DNA from: an uncultured Desulfovibrio sp.
GTDB taxonomy: Bacteria > Desulfobacterota > Desulfovibrionia > Desulfovibrionales > Desulfovibrionaceae
DNA length: 64,000 bases
Direction of reading: 5' to 3'
Assembly: GCF_944324525.1 (NCBI RefSeq)
Contig: NZ_CALUWS010000001.1
Coordinates: 124,001-188,000 of the forward strand
This document shows positions 25,412 through 33,932 of this stretch, piece after piece. Every line of letters starts with the position of its first letter. The first letter of the stretch is position 1. Made by a program: the position numbers and the translations under genes. Under the pieces are notes generated by a model, which ran no database searches, had not been told where the DNA came from, and worked only from the letters and a program-made list of their open reading frames with translations.

Positions 25412-25444
25412 GCGTCTGTTCCCTCTTTTGCCCGATCCGCCGCC

Positions 25445-28315
25445 ATGTCCGTCACATCCGATACCTCCTCTCCCGCCGTTTCCGCCGTGCAGGCCCCTGC
25501 CGGCACAAAGCTCACCCCCATGTTCGAGCAGTACCTGCGCATCAAGGCCGAGCATCCCGATGCCCTGCTCTTCTACCGCATGGGCGACTTTTACGAACTC
25601 TTTTTCGACGATGCGGTCACGGCCGCCCGCGAACTGCAGATAGCCCTCACGAGCCGCAGCAAGGACAGCGAGAACCCCGTGCCCATGTGCGGCGTGCCCT
25701 GGCACGCGGCGCAGAGCTACCTCGCCCAGCTGGTGGACAAGGGCTACCATGTGGCCATTTGCGATCAGGTGGAGGACCCGCGGCAGGCAAAGGGACTCGT
25801 GCAGCGTGCCGTGACGCGGGTGGTGACGCCGGCCACCGTGCTGGACGACGCCAATCTGGACAGCAAGAGCCATAATTATCTTGGCGCGCTGCTGCTGGAC
25901 GACGGCGGCCGGGGAGGCTTCACCTGGGCGGACATCTCCACCGGCCAGTGGTCGGGCGTGGAACTGCGCCGGGCCAACGAGCTGTGGCAATGGGCGCAGA
26001 AGCTGTCCCCGCGGGAACTGCTCGTGCCCGAGGACATGACCCTGCCGCCGCACTGCCTGCTGGAGGGCATCCGGCTGGTGCGGCTGCCGCGTGTGGCCTT
26101 CGAGCCGGGCCGGGCCGCGCAGCGTGTGCTCCGGGCTCAGGGCGTGCAGGAACTCCAGGCCCTCGGCCTGCAGGACAAGGAGATGCTCCTGCGGGCCTGC
26201 GGCGGTCTGCTGCATTATCTGGAGCAGACGCAGAAGCGCCTTCCCGAACATCTTTTGCCCTTCCAGCCGCTCGATCTGGGGCGGCGCATGCTCGTCGATG
26301 ACGTGACGGAGCGCAACCTGGAGATCTTTTCGCGCCTGAACGGCCGCAAGGGCAAGGGGACGCTGCGGCATGTGCTCGATCAGACCATGACCCCTATGGG
26401 CGGGCGTCTGCTGGAGGATATGCTGCGGCACCCGTGGCGGGAGCGCGGGCCCATCGTGCGCATCCAGGACGCCGTGGCCTTCTTGCATGGCGATGATGTC
26501 CGGCGGGAGCGCCTGCGCGAAGCGCTGGATGCCGTCTACGACATCGAGCGGCTTTCCACGCGCATCACGCTGGAGCGCGCCACGCCGCGCGATTTCATCG
26601 CCCTGCGCAACAGTCTTGCGGCGCTGCCGCATGTGTACGCGGCCCTGACCTCGCCGGCGGACGGACAGTACGCCACCGAGACGCAGAGCCTTGGCAACGA
26701 TCTGCCCGCCGCCCTGCATGAGCTCTGCGCCGGCTGGGATTCGCTGGAAGACTGCGCGGAACTGCTGACGCAGGCCCTCGTGGACAGTCCGCCCACGGTC
26801 ATCACGGACGGCGGTCTGTTCAAGCCCGGCTACCATGCGGATCTGGACAGCCTCATGGATCTTGTGGAGCATGGCGAGCAGAAACTTCAGGAAATGCTTG
26901 AAGAGGAGCAGCGCGCCACGGGCATCGGCAAGCTCAAACTCGGCTATAACCGCGTGTTCGGCTATTTTTATGAAGTCAGCAAGGCCGCCCATTCCGGCCC
27001 CCTGCCCGACCACTTCATCCGGCGGCAGACGCTCGCCAATGCCGAGCGCTTCACGACCCCCGCCCTCAAGGAGCTGGAAGAACGGCTTCTTTCCGCTTCG
27101 GACAGGCGCAAGGAGCTGGAGTATTCCCTCTTCGTGTCCCTGCGGGCGCATATGGCCGCCCAGCGGGAGCGCCTGCTGCATATGGCGGATGTGCTGGCCC
27201 AGCTGGACTACTGGCAGGCGCTGGCCCATGTGGGGCGGCGCAACGGCTGGTGCCGTCCCGTGCTTGAGGATTCCACGCAGCTCTTCCTGCGCGAAGGACG
27301 CCATCCGGTGGTGGAAGCCATGGTGGGCGGCGCCAACTTTGTGCCCAATACCGTGGTGCTGGACGACAGACGGCGGCTCTGCCTGCTCACGGGGCCCAAT
27401 ATGGCGGGCAAGTCCACTGTCTTGCGGCAGGTGGCCATCATCTGCCTGCTGGCCCAGATGGGCAGCATGGTGCCGGCTGCCGAAGCCCGCATAGGCCTTG
27501 TGGACAGGCTGTTCTCCCGGGTGGGCGCGTCGGACAATCTGGCGCAGGGGCAGAGCACCTTCATGGTGGAGATGATGGAGACCGCCCGCATCCTGCGGCA
27601 GGCCACCCGGCGCAGCCTGGTCATCCTGGACGAAATCGGCCGCGGCACCAGCACTTATGACGGTGTGGCTCTGGCCTGGGCCGTGGTGGAAAATCTGGCC
27701 GGCCGTCTTGACGGCATCCGCACCCTCTTTGCCACGCACTACCATGAACTGACCGCCCTGGAAGGGAACATCCCCGGCGTCTTCACCATGAACATCGCCA
27801 TCCGGGAGCATAACAACGAGATCCTGTTCCTGCATCGTCTGGTCCCCGGCCCGTCCGACCGCAGTTACGGCGTGGAGGTGGCCCGCCTGGCCGGTGTGCC
27901 CGCTCCCGTGGTACAGCGGGCGCGCGCCATCCTGGCCGAACTGGAGCGCGGCAAGAGCGGGCGGCGCGGCGAAGGCCCCGTCTCCCTTGCCCTGCCCGGC
28001 CTGGAGCTGCCGGAAGCCTCCCCGGCAAAAAAGAGCAAGGGCACGGTCACCGTCGATCCGCATGACGCCTGCCGGGCACAGCCGCAGGAACATCCCCTCG
28101 TCCTGCTGCTGCGGGACGTGGAGCCGGAGAAGCTGACCCCGCTGGAAGCCCTCCGGCTGGTGACGGAATGGAAACAGCTCTGGGGCATGCCGCCACGCCC
28201 GACTGACGAAAGGGAAAGCGAAGCACCCGCGGGTCAGGAAACGGACGGCAAGACGGAACTTTCCTACGCCGTGCCGCCTTCCGGGGCGGCGAGTGGGGAC
28301 GAACCGCCGTTTTAG
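25445..28315 (+). CDS. mutS: DNA mismatch repair protein MutS
   Basis: This 956-residue protein is about 80-100 longer than usual because of a C-terminal tail (~880-956) rich in Glu, Pro and Gly. Mismatch-binding domain I has MFEQYLRIKAEHPDALLFY then GDFYELF, with the Phe-x-Glu wedge. The connector, lever and clamp domains follow, and the ATPase has Walker A GPNMAGKST (~648), Walker B LVILDEIGRGTSTYDG, and THYHELTALE. It initiates methyl- or nick-directed mismatch repair. No clear Shine-Dalgarno is near the ATG. No mutL is in the window. Confidence 0.96.
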   Translation: MSVTSDTSSPAVSAVQAPAGTKLTPMFEQYLRIKAEHPDALLFYRMGDFYELFFDDAVTAARELQIALTSRSKDSENPVPMCGVPWHAAQSYLAQLVDKGYHVAICDQVEDPRQAKGLVQRAVTRVVTPATVLDDANLDSKSHNYLGALLLDDGGRGGFTWADISTGQWSGVELRRANELWQWAQKLSPRELLVPEDMTLPPHCLLEGIRLVRLPRVAFEPGRAAQRVLRAQGVQELQALGLQDKEMLLRACGGLLHYLEQTQKRLPEHLLPFQPLDLGRRMLVDDVTERNLEIFSRLNGRKGKGTLRHVLDQTMTPMGGRLLEDMLRHPWRERGPIVRIQDAVAFLHGDDVRRERLREALDAVYDIERLSTRITLERATPRDFIALRNSLAALPHVYAALTSPADGQYATETQSLGNDLPAALHELCAGWDSLEDCAELLTQALVDSPPTVITDGGLFKPGYHADLDSLMDLVEHGEQKLQEMLEEEQRATGIGKLKLGYNRVFGYFYEVSKAAHSGPLPDHFIRRQTLANAERFTTPALKELEERLLSASDRRKELEYSLFVSLRAHMAAQRERLLHMADVLAQLDYWQALAHVGRRNGWCRPVLEDSTQLFLREGRHPVVEAMVGGANFVPNTVVLDDRRRLCLLTGPNMAGKSTVLRQVAIICLLAQMGSMVPAAEARIGLVDRLFSRVGASDNLAQGQSTFMVEMMETARILRQATRRSLVILDEIGRGTSTYDGVALAWAVVENLAGRLDGIRTLFATHYHELTALEGNIPGVFTMNIAIREHNNEILFLHRLVPGPSDRSYGVEVARLAGVPAPVVQRARAILAELERGKSGRRGEGPVSLALPGLELPEASPAKKSKGTVTVDPHDACRAQPQEHPLVLLLRDVEPEKLTPLEALRLVTEWKQLWGMPPRPTDERESEAPAGQETDGKTELSYAVPPSGAASGDEPPF

Positions 28316-28502
28316 GCGCAGGATGCTGCACAGGGGCTTGTGTGGACTGTTCGCCCCCTGTCCAGTCCTTGCCGGGCAAGCGGCATGGTCTGTGCCGGTC
28401 TGATTTTTTCCAGCGCGGCAGGGAACATGCCGCAGGAGGCCCCGTCATCCAGTACAGCGGTCGAAAGTGCCCGCATGCCCTGACGGGAAAAGGAAACGAC
28501 GC

Positions 28503-28922
28503 ATGAGTCAACCCAATCCGTGGAGCGTCATCCAGTCCATTGCCGAACAGCGCATTGCCGAAGCGCAGCAACAGGGCGCATTCGACAATCTGCCCGGGGC
28601 GGGCCGCCCGCTGCAGCTGGAGGATGACAGCCATATCCCGCCGGAGCTGCGTATGGCCTACAAGGTGCTGCGCAATGCCGGCTGCCTGCCGCCGGAGATG
28701 CAGGATCGCAAGGACATCGCCAATCTGGCGGACATGCTGGAACAATGCGAGGATGAGCAGGAGCGCGTGCGCCAGATGCAGAAACTCCGCATGCTCATCA
28801 TGCGCGCCAAAACTCGCCACGAGCGGGTGCTGCATCTGGATGACGAGCAGTATTACGATCGGCTGCTGGACCGGCTTTCCCGCAAGACGGCAGCCGGGAA
28901 AACAGGCGGGAAGAACGTCTGA
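28503..28922 (+). CDS. DUF1992 / DnaJ-homologue-domain protein
   Basis: This 139-residue protein begins MSQPNPWSVIQSIAEQRIAE, with the diagnostic AQQQGAFDNLPGAGRPL and PPELRMAYKVLRNAG segments of DUF1992 (YhdN-like) proteins. The rest is helical and charged. It is probably cytosolic and its function is unknown. AAAGGAAA lies upstream of the ATG at 28503; an in-frame ATG at 28467 was judged less likely. The 187 bp after mutS hold the stem ACAGGGGC/GCCCCCTGT and no gene. Confidence 0.85.
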   Translation: MSQPNPWSVIQSIAEQRIAEAQQQGAFDNLPGAGRPLQLEDDSHIPPELRMAYKVLRNAGCLPPEMQDRKDIANLADMLEQCEDEQERVRQMQKLRMLIMRAKTRHERVLHLDDEQYYDRLLDRLSRKTAAGKTGGKNV

Positions 28923-28988
28923 TCCGCTCTTGCCGGCGTACCTGCGCTGGCGTGGAGAAGCCTGCTCCGCAGCGTGACAGGAAGGGAT

Positions 28989-29333
28989 ATGTTTTCCATA
29001 AAGTTCGTGCGTAGCGTGAAATGGGTGTTCGTATTCCTTCTGCTCTATGTGTCGTTGGGCACAAATTTTTGGGGCAATATAGGAGCGCTCGTTGCGAGCC
29101 GGGGATACTTCATCCCGAAAGAGTCTTCTCTTTTTACCTTTTCCGTTACATTGGACAATATAGGCAATGGCGAATACTGGCTGTATGGGGAAGATGATGC
29201 CTTCTACTATTATGCCGGCGTGATGCCTTATGCCGTCATGGCAAAGGATGTGCCCTGTCCCGGTCTGGACAAGCTGGATTACAGGACATGGTGCGGCGTA
29301 GCCGTGCCGGAGCATGACGGCTACCCTCAATGA
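28989..29333 (+). CDS. Orphan single-pass membrane protein, unknown
   Basis: This 114-residue protein has an N-terminal membrane helix (KWVFVFLLLYVSLGTNFW) and an exported remainder with an acidic middle (LYGEDDAFYYYAGVMPYAVM) and two Cys. AGGAAGGG precedes the ATG. The gene is visibly richer in A/T than its neighbours, which suggests recent acquisition. Its last 127 bases are repeated at 29502-29628 as part of a 295-bp tandem duplication. I do not recognise the family. Confidence 0.65.
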   Translation: MFSIKFVRSVKWVFVFLLLYVSLGTNFWGNIGALVASRGYFIPKESSLFTFSVTLDNIGNGEYWLYGEDDAFYYYAGVMPYAVMAKDVPCPGLDKLDYRTWCGVAVPEHDGYPQ

Positions 29334-29501
29334 CCCTCCTCGCCTCGTTTTCGGGCTGAGAGCGGCTTCACATGGAAAGTGTGCCCAATTTCCATGCGGA
29401 TGCTCTCACACTACGGAAAAAACGCGGTTTTTCCGTTTGGTTTGAGCCGGGCGGCGCTGTGCCGCCGCCTCGCGTTTCACCCTTTTCAAAGGAGAAACGC
29501 T
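29207..29501 (+). repeat. 295-bp tandem duplication, first unit
   Basis: It starts at CTATTATGCCGG inside the membrane-protein gene and includes the gene's 3' end, a spacer and a family B-like repeat (~29357-29504, with ACGGAAAAAACGCGG and GGGCGGCGCTGTGCCGCC). The second unit (29502-29796) follows directly. Confidence 0.9.
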
Positions 29502-29628
29502 CTATTATGCCGGCGTGATGCCCTATGCCGTCATGGCAAAGGATGTGCCCTGTCCCGGTCTGGACAAGCTGGATTACAGGACATGGTGCGGCGTAGCCGT
29601 GCCGGAGCATGACGGCTACCCTCAATGA
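29502..29628 (+). pseudogene. Truncated 3' copy of the orphan membrane protein gene
   Basis: It repeats the last ~41 codons of the gene at 28989-29333 (YYAGVMPYAVMAKDVPC onward to GYPQ and TGA) with one or two silent changes, and no N-terminus. It was created by the tandem duplication. Confidence 0.85.
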
Positions 29629-29796
29629 CCCTCCTCGCCTCGTTTTCGGGCTGAGAGCGGCTTCACATGGAAAGTGTGCCCAATTTCCATGCGGATGCTC
29701 TCACACTACGGAAAAAACGCGGTCTTTCCGTTTGGTCTGGGCCGGGCGGCGCTGTGCCGCCGCCTCGCCTGTTATCTTGTTCAAAGATAAAACGCT
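29502..29796 (+). repeat. 295-bp tandem duplication, second unit
   Basis: It is nearly identical to 29207-29501 over the first ~260 bp and diverged in the last ~35 bp (GTTATCTTGTTCAAAGATAA replaces GTTTCACCCTTTTCAAAGG). It ends AAACGCTCTA, the family B right end, which overlaps the fetB stop codon. Confidence 0.9.
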
Positions 29797-30602
29797 CTAT
29801 GCCTTCCGTCCCGGTTGCCGGGCATCGCCAGGCAGGCGGATGCACATGTCCGCGTCCCAGAGGCTGCGGTAGCCCCAGAGCAGCGCGCTGAGCACCGTCA
29901 GGCAGACAGTGGCGCAAATGGCCATCATGATGCTGCCCTGATACAGGATGGCCGTGGCCGGGTCCGCCCCGGCGAGAATCTGGCCGGTCATCATGCCCGG
30001 CAAGAAGACGATGCCCATGCCCAGCATGGAGTTGAGCGTGGGCAGGAGCGCCGTTTCCAGCGCCGTGCGAACCAGCGGAAAGAGGATGCGCTGTGGGCGC
30101 ACACCCAGATTGACCAGAGTGCGGATGCGCGTCTGCTGCCCCTGCAGGGACGTTTCAAAGCTCTTGAGCGCCAGACTGAGGCCGGTCATGGCGTTACCCA
30201 TGAGCATCCCCCCAGCGGGATGGCGTACTGCGGATCAAGGGCATTTTGCCGTGCGATGCAGGTCACGAAAAAAATGGTGGAAAGCAGGCCGCAACAGGCA
30301 AGGCAGCAGGACACGCAGCGGGCAAAACGCCGGTTGAGCTGTGGGTGGCGTCCCAGTACGGTGCGGATGGTGAAGCCGGTCATGAGAGCCAGATAGGCGG
30401 CCGTCAGCAGCGGATGCGGATGGGCGAACAGCCAGGTCAGCACGAAACCGGCCAGGATGAGCTGCAGGGTCATGCGCAGGCCGGCCATGAAGAGGAGGCG
30501 CGTCTGCGCGATACGGCAGGCCTTCATGATGCCGCCGACCATGAGCAGCAGGACGTAAGCCAGAAGAAAGGGGAATATCTGGGCGATCAGCGCGGATTCC
30601 AT
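29797..30602 (-). pseudogene. fetB: FetB-like ABC transporter permease, frameshifted
   Basis: The N-terminal half is in one frame (from ATG 30602: MESALIAQIFPFLLAYVLLL ... DPQYAIPLGG). The rest (MLMGNAMTGLSLALKSF ... LPGMMTGQILAGADP) is in another, starting at 30207. The break is at a run of six C on the plus strand (30208-30213, six G in the gene). One more G restores CTG GGG GGG ATG and a continuous UPF0014/FetB protein of ~268 residues with the expected hydrophobic helices. FetB is the membrane part of the FetAB iron exporter. It may be a real mutation, a phase-variable tract or a base-calling error. The stop codon is supplied by a repeat end. Confidence 0.85.
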
Positions 30603-30639
30603 GTCATCTTCCGTGGTTGTGGGGCAAGGGGGGGACGGT

Positions 30640-31281
30640 TCAGGCAAGCTCCAGCAGGTTGCCGGCAAAGCGGGCCGTCAGTTCCCGGTCATGACTGACG
30701 AGGATGACGCTCATGCCGTGCTGCGCGGCGAAGTCGCGCAGGTTCGTCATGAAGCGGCGGGCCGTGCCGGCGTCGAGGGCCGATGTCGGCTCGTCCAGCA
30801 GCAGGACGCGCGGCACGAGGGAAAGGCATATGGCCAGGAAGACCCGCTGGCGCTCCCCGCCGGAGAGCGTGCCGCAGGGACTGTCCACGGGCAGATCACA
30901 TGCGCAGAGGTCAAGGAAGCGGCGCATGCCCCCCTGCTGCGGCTCCGACATGTCGCGCAGCGCGTAGAACTCCCGGAAATTGTCGGCTATGCTGCCGTCG
31001 AAAAGAAAGACGTCCTGCCCGGCAAGCAGGATCTCGTGCCTGACCTCAAGCGGGTCACAGTCGCGGATGTCCCGGCCGTCAAGGCGCACATGGCCTGTGG
31101 CGGGGACGAGCGTCCGGTTGCAGAGACGCAGCAGGGTGCTCTTGCCGCAGCCGCTGGGGCCGCAGATGATGTTGATGCCCTCTCGCTCAAAGGCGACGTC
31201 AGGATAGCGAATCCCGGCAAAGGAAAGATCGTGGGTGGTCAGTATGGGCTGCAGGGACGGGGGCGGGACATCACAGGACAT
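30640..31281 (-). CDS. fetA: ABC transporter ATP-binding protein FetA
   Basis: This 213-residue ATPase has Walker A CGPSGCGKSTLLRL, Q-loop ILLAGQDVFLF, signature LSGGERQRVFLA and Walker B VLLLDEPTSALD, followed by VSHDREL. It is short, as FetA/YbbL proteins are. It lies 37 bp upstream of the UPF0014 permease on the same strand. FetAB exports iron and protects against oxidative stress in E. coli. An AGGAGGAA is very close to the ATG. Confidence 0.92.
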   Translation of the reverse strand: MSCDVPPPSLQPILTTHDLSFAGIRYPDVAFEREGINIICGPSGCGKSTLLRLCNRTLVPATGHVRLDGRDIRDCDPLEVRHEILLAGQDVFLFDGSIADNFREFYALRDMSEPQQGGMRRFLDLCACDLPVDSPCGTLSGGERQRVFLAICLSLVPRVLLLDEPTSALDAGTARRFMTNLRDFAAQHGMSVILVSHDRELTARFAGNLLELA

Positions 31282-31355
31282 TTCCTCCTGCCATGATGGG
31301 ATGGATCGAGCGGGGGCAGCGCCGGCGGCCGTACCTGCCCTCCGAAGCGGGAGCG

Positions 31356-32555
31356 TTACGCATTTTCCGCCGCCTGTTCCCAGCGGCTAAAATCCAGCTC
31401 GCTTGCTGCCCCACCCTCTCCGTCAAGCAGGCGTGACGCCCGCTCCCGTATGGCGGCCTCAATGAGCGTCAGCCGCCGCGGAGAAAGGTTATAGCGGGGA
31501 TGCCGCTTCAGCCTGACGTGCAGCAGGCGGCCCAGGCCTTCACGATGGCGGTCTTTCAGGCAGGCCTTTGCCACGGAAAAAAAGTCGCTGTAGCAGGCGG
31601 GCGTCTGGGCATCCGCAAACGCAAGAAAGGCCTGCCTGCTCTCCAGTTCGGCCTGAGCGGCAAAGTTGAACAGGGAGTTGCCGTGATCGAAAAACGGCGC
31701 CGGCCCGGTCAGGCGGTTGTTTTCCGATGCGACGAGAAAGCCGAAGTTGCCCAGATGCCGGTCGGTATTGCCGATGACCGCATCAAGGACGAACATGTCT
31801 TCCAGGGCTGACCTGCATTCCTGCCCAAGCCCTGCATAGTGGTCGATGACGGCCTGCATGCCCCCACTTTGCACGATCTGCCCGACAGGCACGAATCCGC
31901 TTTCCTTGCTGGTGAACAACTCGCAGCGGGAACAGAGCGTTTCTTTCCATCGGGTCAGCGTATAGGGAATGGCGTTGACGCCCAGCAACTGGGCGACCTG
32001 CCATGCATAATACTCCGAGTAGGGTTCGTTGCCGGTATTGGATGCGCCTTCCGTCCCACCCTTGTACAGGAAGATCTTTCCTGACAGTCTCCGCCAGCAC
32101 TTGGGGAGCATGCCGTTGGTCGTGAATTCGGGACTGGATGCCACGGGGCCGCGCACGGCGCTTCCCTCGCCGGTAAAGGCCATATGGGCCAGCAGTTCGC
32201 TGAATTTGTTGTCGTAAAGGTTGCACCGCGCAAAGCTTTGGGTGAAATCGGCGCGGACGACCCAGTAGCTGTCATTAAGCGACAGTCCCTTGCTGACGTC
32301 CATGATGGCCAGTGTGGCATTGGGTGACAAGCCGAGTTTGGCCAGAAAGGAGTGGATGAAGGCCCTGTTCCTGGGGAGTTTACGAGAACGCAGCCAGCGG
32401 GCCACGCCCGTATTGCTCGCCTCCATCCCCAGCGGCAGCAGCGGCAAGGCTGCCTGCTCCATGCGGGTTATGCTGACTTTGGGCATGTCGCCCGTATCGA
32501 CAGCGGAAAATCGGATCAGCTCCCTGTCAAAGAGTTTCAAAATATAGTCAGCCAT
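31356..32555 (-). CDS. HipA-like serine/threonine kinase domain protein
   Basis: This 399-residue protein starts at the ATG following GGAG; the frame extends further upstream without support. Features of the HipA/CtkA-like kinase fold are SKGLSLNDSYWV, SPEFTTNGMLPKCWRR, a basic IFLYKGGTEGASNTG segment, YYAWQVAQLL, the catalytic-loop-like DAVIGNTDRHLGNFGFLV, and the metal-binding FFDHGNSLF. Family members phosphorylate tRNA synthetases or other proteins. No HipB-like antitoxin gene is adjacent, so it is an orphan or acts in a different setting from hipBA. Confidence 0.8.
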   Translation of the reverse strand: MADYILKLFDRELIRFSAVDTGDMPKVSITRMEQAALPLLPLGMEASNTGVARWLRSRKLPRNRAFIHSFLAKLGLSPNATLAIMDVSKGLSLNDSYWVVRADFTQSFARCNLYDNKFSELLAHMAFTGEGSAVRGPVASSPEFTTNGMLPKCWRRLSGKIFLYKGGTEGASNTGNEPYSEYYAWQVAQLLGVNAIPYTLTRWKETLCSRCELFTSKESGFVPVGQIVQSGGMQAVIDHYAGLGQECRSALEDMFVLDAVIGNTDRHLGNFGFLVASENNRLTGPAPFFDHGNSLFNFAAQAELESRQAFLAFADAQTPACYSDFFSVAKACLKDRHREGLGRLLHVRLKRHPRYNLSPRRLTLIEAAIRERASRLLDGEGGAASELDFSRWEQAAENA

Positions 32556-32666
32556 ATCTGCTCCATCGGGGCTTCCGCTTTGCCGGCAAGAGGATATGCT
32601 CCCTGCGCTTGCCCGTCTGTTTTTTTGCGAACGCCCTCGACTATCCCGTTTCGCTCTCATGAGGAA

Positions 32667-32900
32667 AGCCGCTGGGGAAGGGAAAGCCCTGCCGCGCCGG
32701 CAGCGACCCGACGGGCGGCCGCAGGGCCGCGCCCGTTAGGCGACGCGGGAGCCTTACGGGCATCGACAGCAGAGCGCGACCGAAAGGCGGCCCGCAGGGC
32801 CGTGCCCGTTAGGCGACGCGGGAGCCTTACGGGCATCGACAGCAGAGCGAGGGGTTCCCCTTCCCCCCCAAGGAAATCGCAAGAGTGTCAACAGGCGCTA
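32667..32900 (-). repeat. Dispersed repeat family A, copy 4 (two tandem 73-bp modules, left part lost)
   Basis: From GCCGCTGGGGAAGGG the copy runs through two tandem modules of exactly 73 bp (32704-32776 and 32777-32849), then GAGGGGTTCCCCTTCCCCCCC and the right end AGTGTCAACAGGCGCTA. The AT-rich tail and part of the G-run cluster are missing. The last CTA is the stop codon of the Smr gene on the minus strand. The rest of the gap, 32556-32666, shows no gene. Confidence 0.88.
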
Positions 32901-33866
32901 AAACAGGTCGGCGTCCGCCGGCATGCGCTCCCAGCAGATGCGTCCTTTTTTGCGGAACTTCCGCAGCAGGACGTAGATGCTGCCGGGGCCGCCGTCGTGC
33001 GGCTGGGCGGTGCAGAAGGCCAGCACGACGCGCTTGAAGGGATCCTGCGTCAGCCAGGTTTGCAGCTTGCCGCGCAGGATGCCTACGCCGTCCGGCGAAT
33101 TCTTGCCGCGCCCGGGCACCAGCAGCACCGTGCGCAGGCCTTTGTACCAGGCGCCGCGCATGAAGCCGCGCAGTGTCTCGAAGGCCTGCAGGACGTTGAG
33201 GCCGTGCAGGTCAAGGTGCGCCTCCGGGCTGAGCGAGCCGGAGCGCAGTTTGCCCATGATGAGCGGGTCCAGGCCCACCACATGCCCTTCCAGATATTCG
33301 TCCGTGAAGGAAAGCGCGAATTCGAGTTTGCCGTCCAGAAAGTCCTGCAGGGAGGTGTCCGCCGCGGGCGGCGGCGACTGGGGATTGACGGCAGGGGCCA
33401 CGGCCCTTCCCTTGCCCGCCAGAGGAGCGACCTGCTTCATGGCCAGCAGGAAGGCGTCTTCCTCGTCCGCAGGGCGGTTCTCCGGGGCGGCGGCCGGTGC
33501 GGACGCCTCCTGCCGGGCGGCTGGCTGGGGAGTTTGGGCGGACGTGCCGCCGGCGTTCCGGCGGGTCTTCTTCATCTTTTCCGTGAGGTTTCCCTGCTCG
33601 TCGAGCGAAAAGCCCCGCCGTCCCGCAGGGCTGGGGGGCGTTTTTTCCACACGCGACATGGCCGACAGGAACAGGGCCGCGTCGGCGTCGTCATCCGTGG
33701 GAGCCTGTTTCTTTCCGCCGCTGCGGGATGCGGAACGGACATTGCCGGACGCGCGCTCCGCAGCGCTCTGCTTTCCCCGGCGAGGGAAGGCGCTCTGATC
33801 AAGCGCGGCAAAGGGATTGTTGAAACGGGAATTGCCGGTATCGTCGGAATGAGCCTTGTGGGACAT
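32898..33866 (-). CDS. Smr-domain protein
   Basis: This 322-residue protein has ~170 N-terminal residues that are low-complexity and charged (disordered). The C-terminal ~140 residues carry the Smr nuclease/RNA-binding motifs: HLDLHGLNVLQAFETL, RTVLLVPGRGKNSPDG and VVLAFCTAQPHDGGPGSIYV (the usual H/G..G end). Related proteins include YdaL/SmrA and SmrB, which cleave mRNA or act on stalled ribosomes; the substrate here is unknown. It lies downstream of secG beyond a strong terminator, so probably has its own promoter. Confidence 0.87.
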   Translation of the reverse strand: MSHKAHSDDTGNSRFNNPFAALDQSAFPRRGKQSAAERASGNVRSASRSGGKKQAPTDDDADAALFLSAMSRVEKTPPSPAGRRGFSLDEQGNLTEKMKKTRRNAGGTSAQTPQPAARQEASAPAAAPENRPADEEDAFLLAMKQVAPLAGKGRAVAPAVNPQSPPPAADTSLQDFLDGKLEFALSFTDEYLEGHVVGLDPLIMGKLRSGSLSPEAHLDLHGLNVLQAFETLRGFMRGAWYKGLRTVLLVPGRGKNSPDGVGILRGKLQTWLTQDPFKRVVLAFCTAQPHDGGPGSIYVLLRKFRKKGRICWERMPADADLF

Positions 33867-33884
33867 GGCGAAGCCCTTCGGACA

Positions 33885-33914
33885 AAAAAGCCGCGGGCGG
33901 AGCCGCGGCTTTTT
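33885..33914 (-). terminator. Terminator of secG
   Basis: A perfect stem AAAAAGCCGCGG / CCGCGGCTTTTT has a six-base loop and lies 18 bp past the secG stop. Confidence 0.92.
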
Positions 33915-33932
33915 CAGGTTCTGATGGAAGAG

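Noticed and set aside
32704..32849. CRISPR array or VNTR from the tandem 73-bp units
   Set aside because: Units are head to tail without spacers, never more than two, and each is itself a two-hairpin structure; no cas genes are present.
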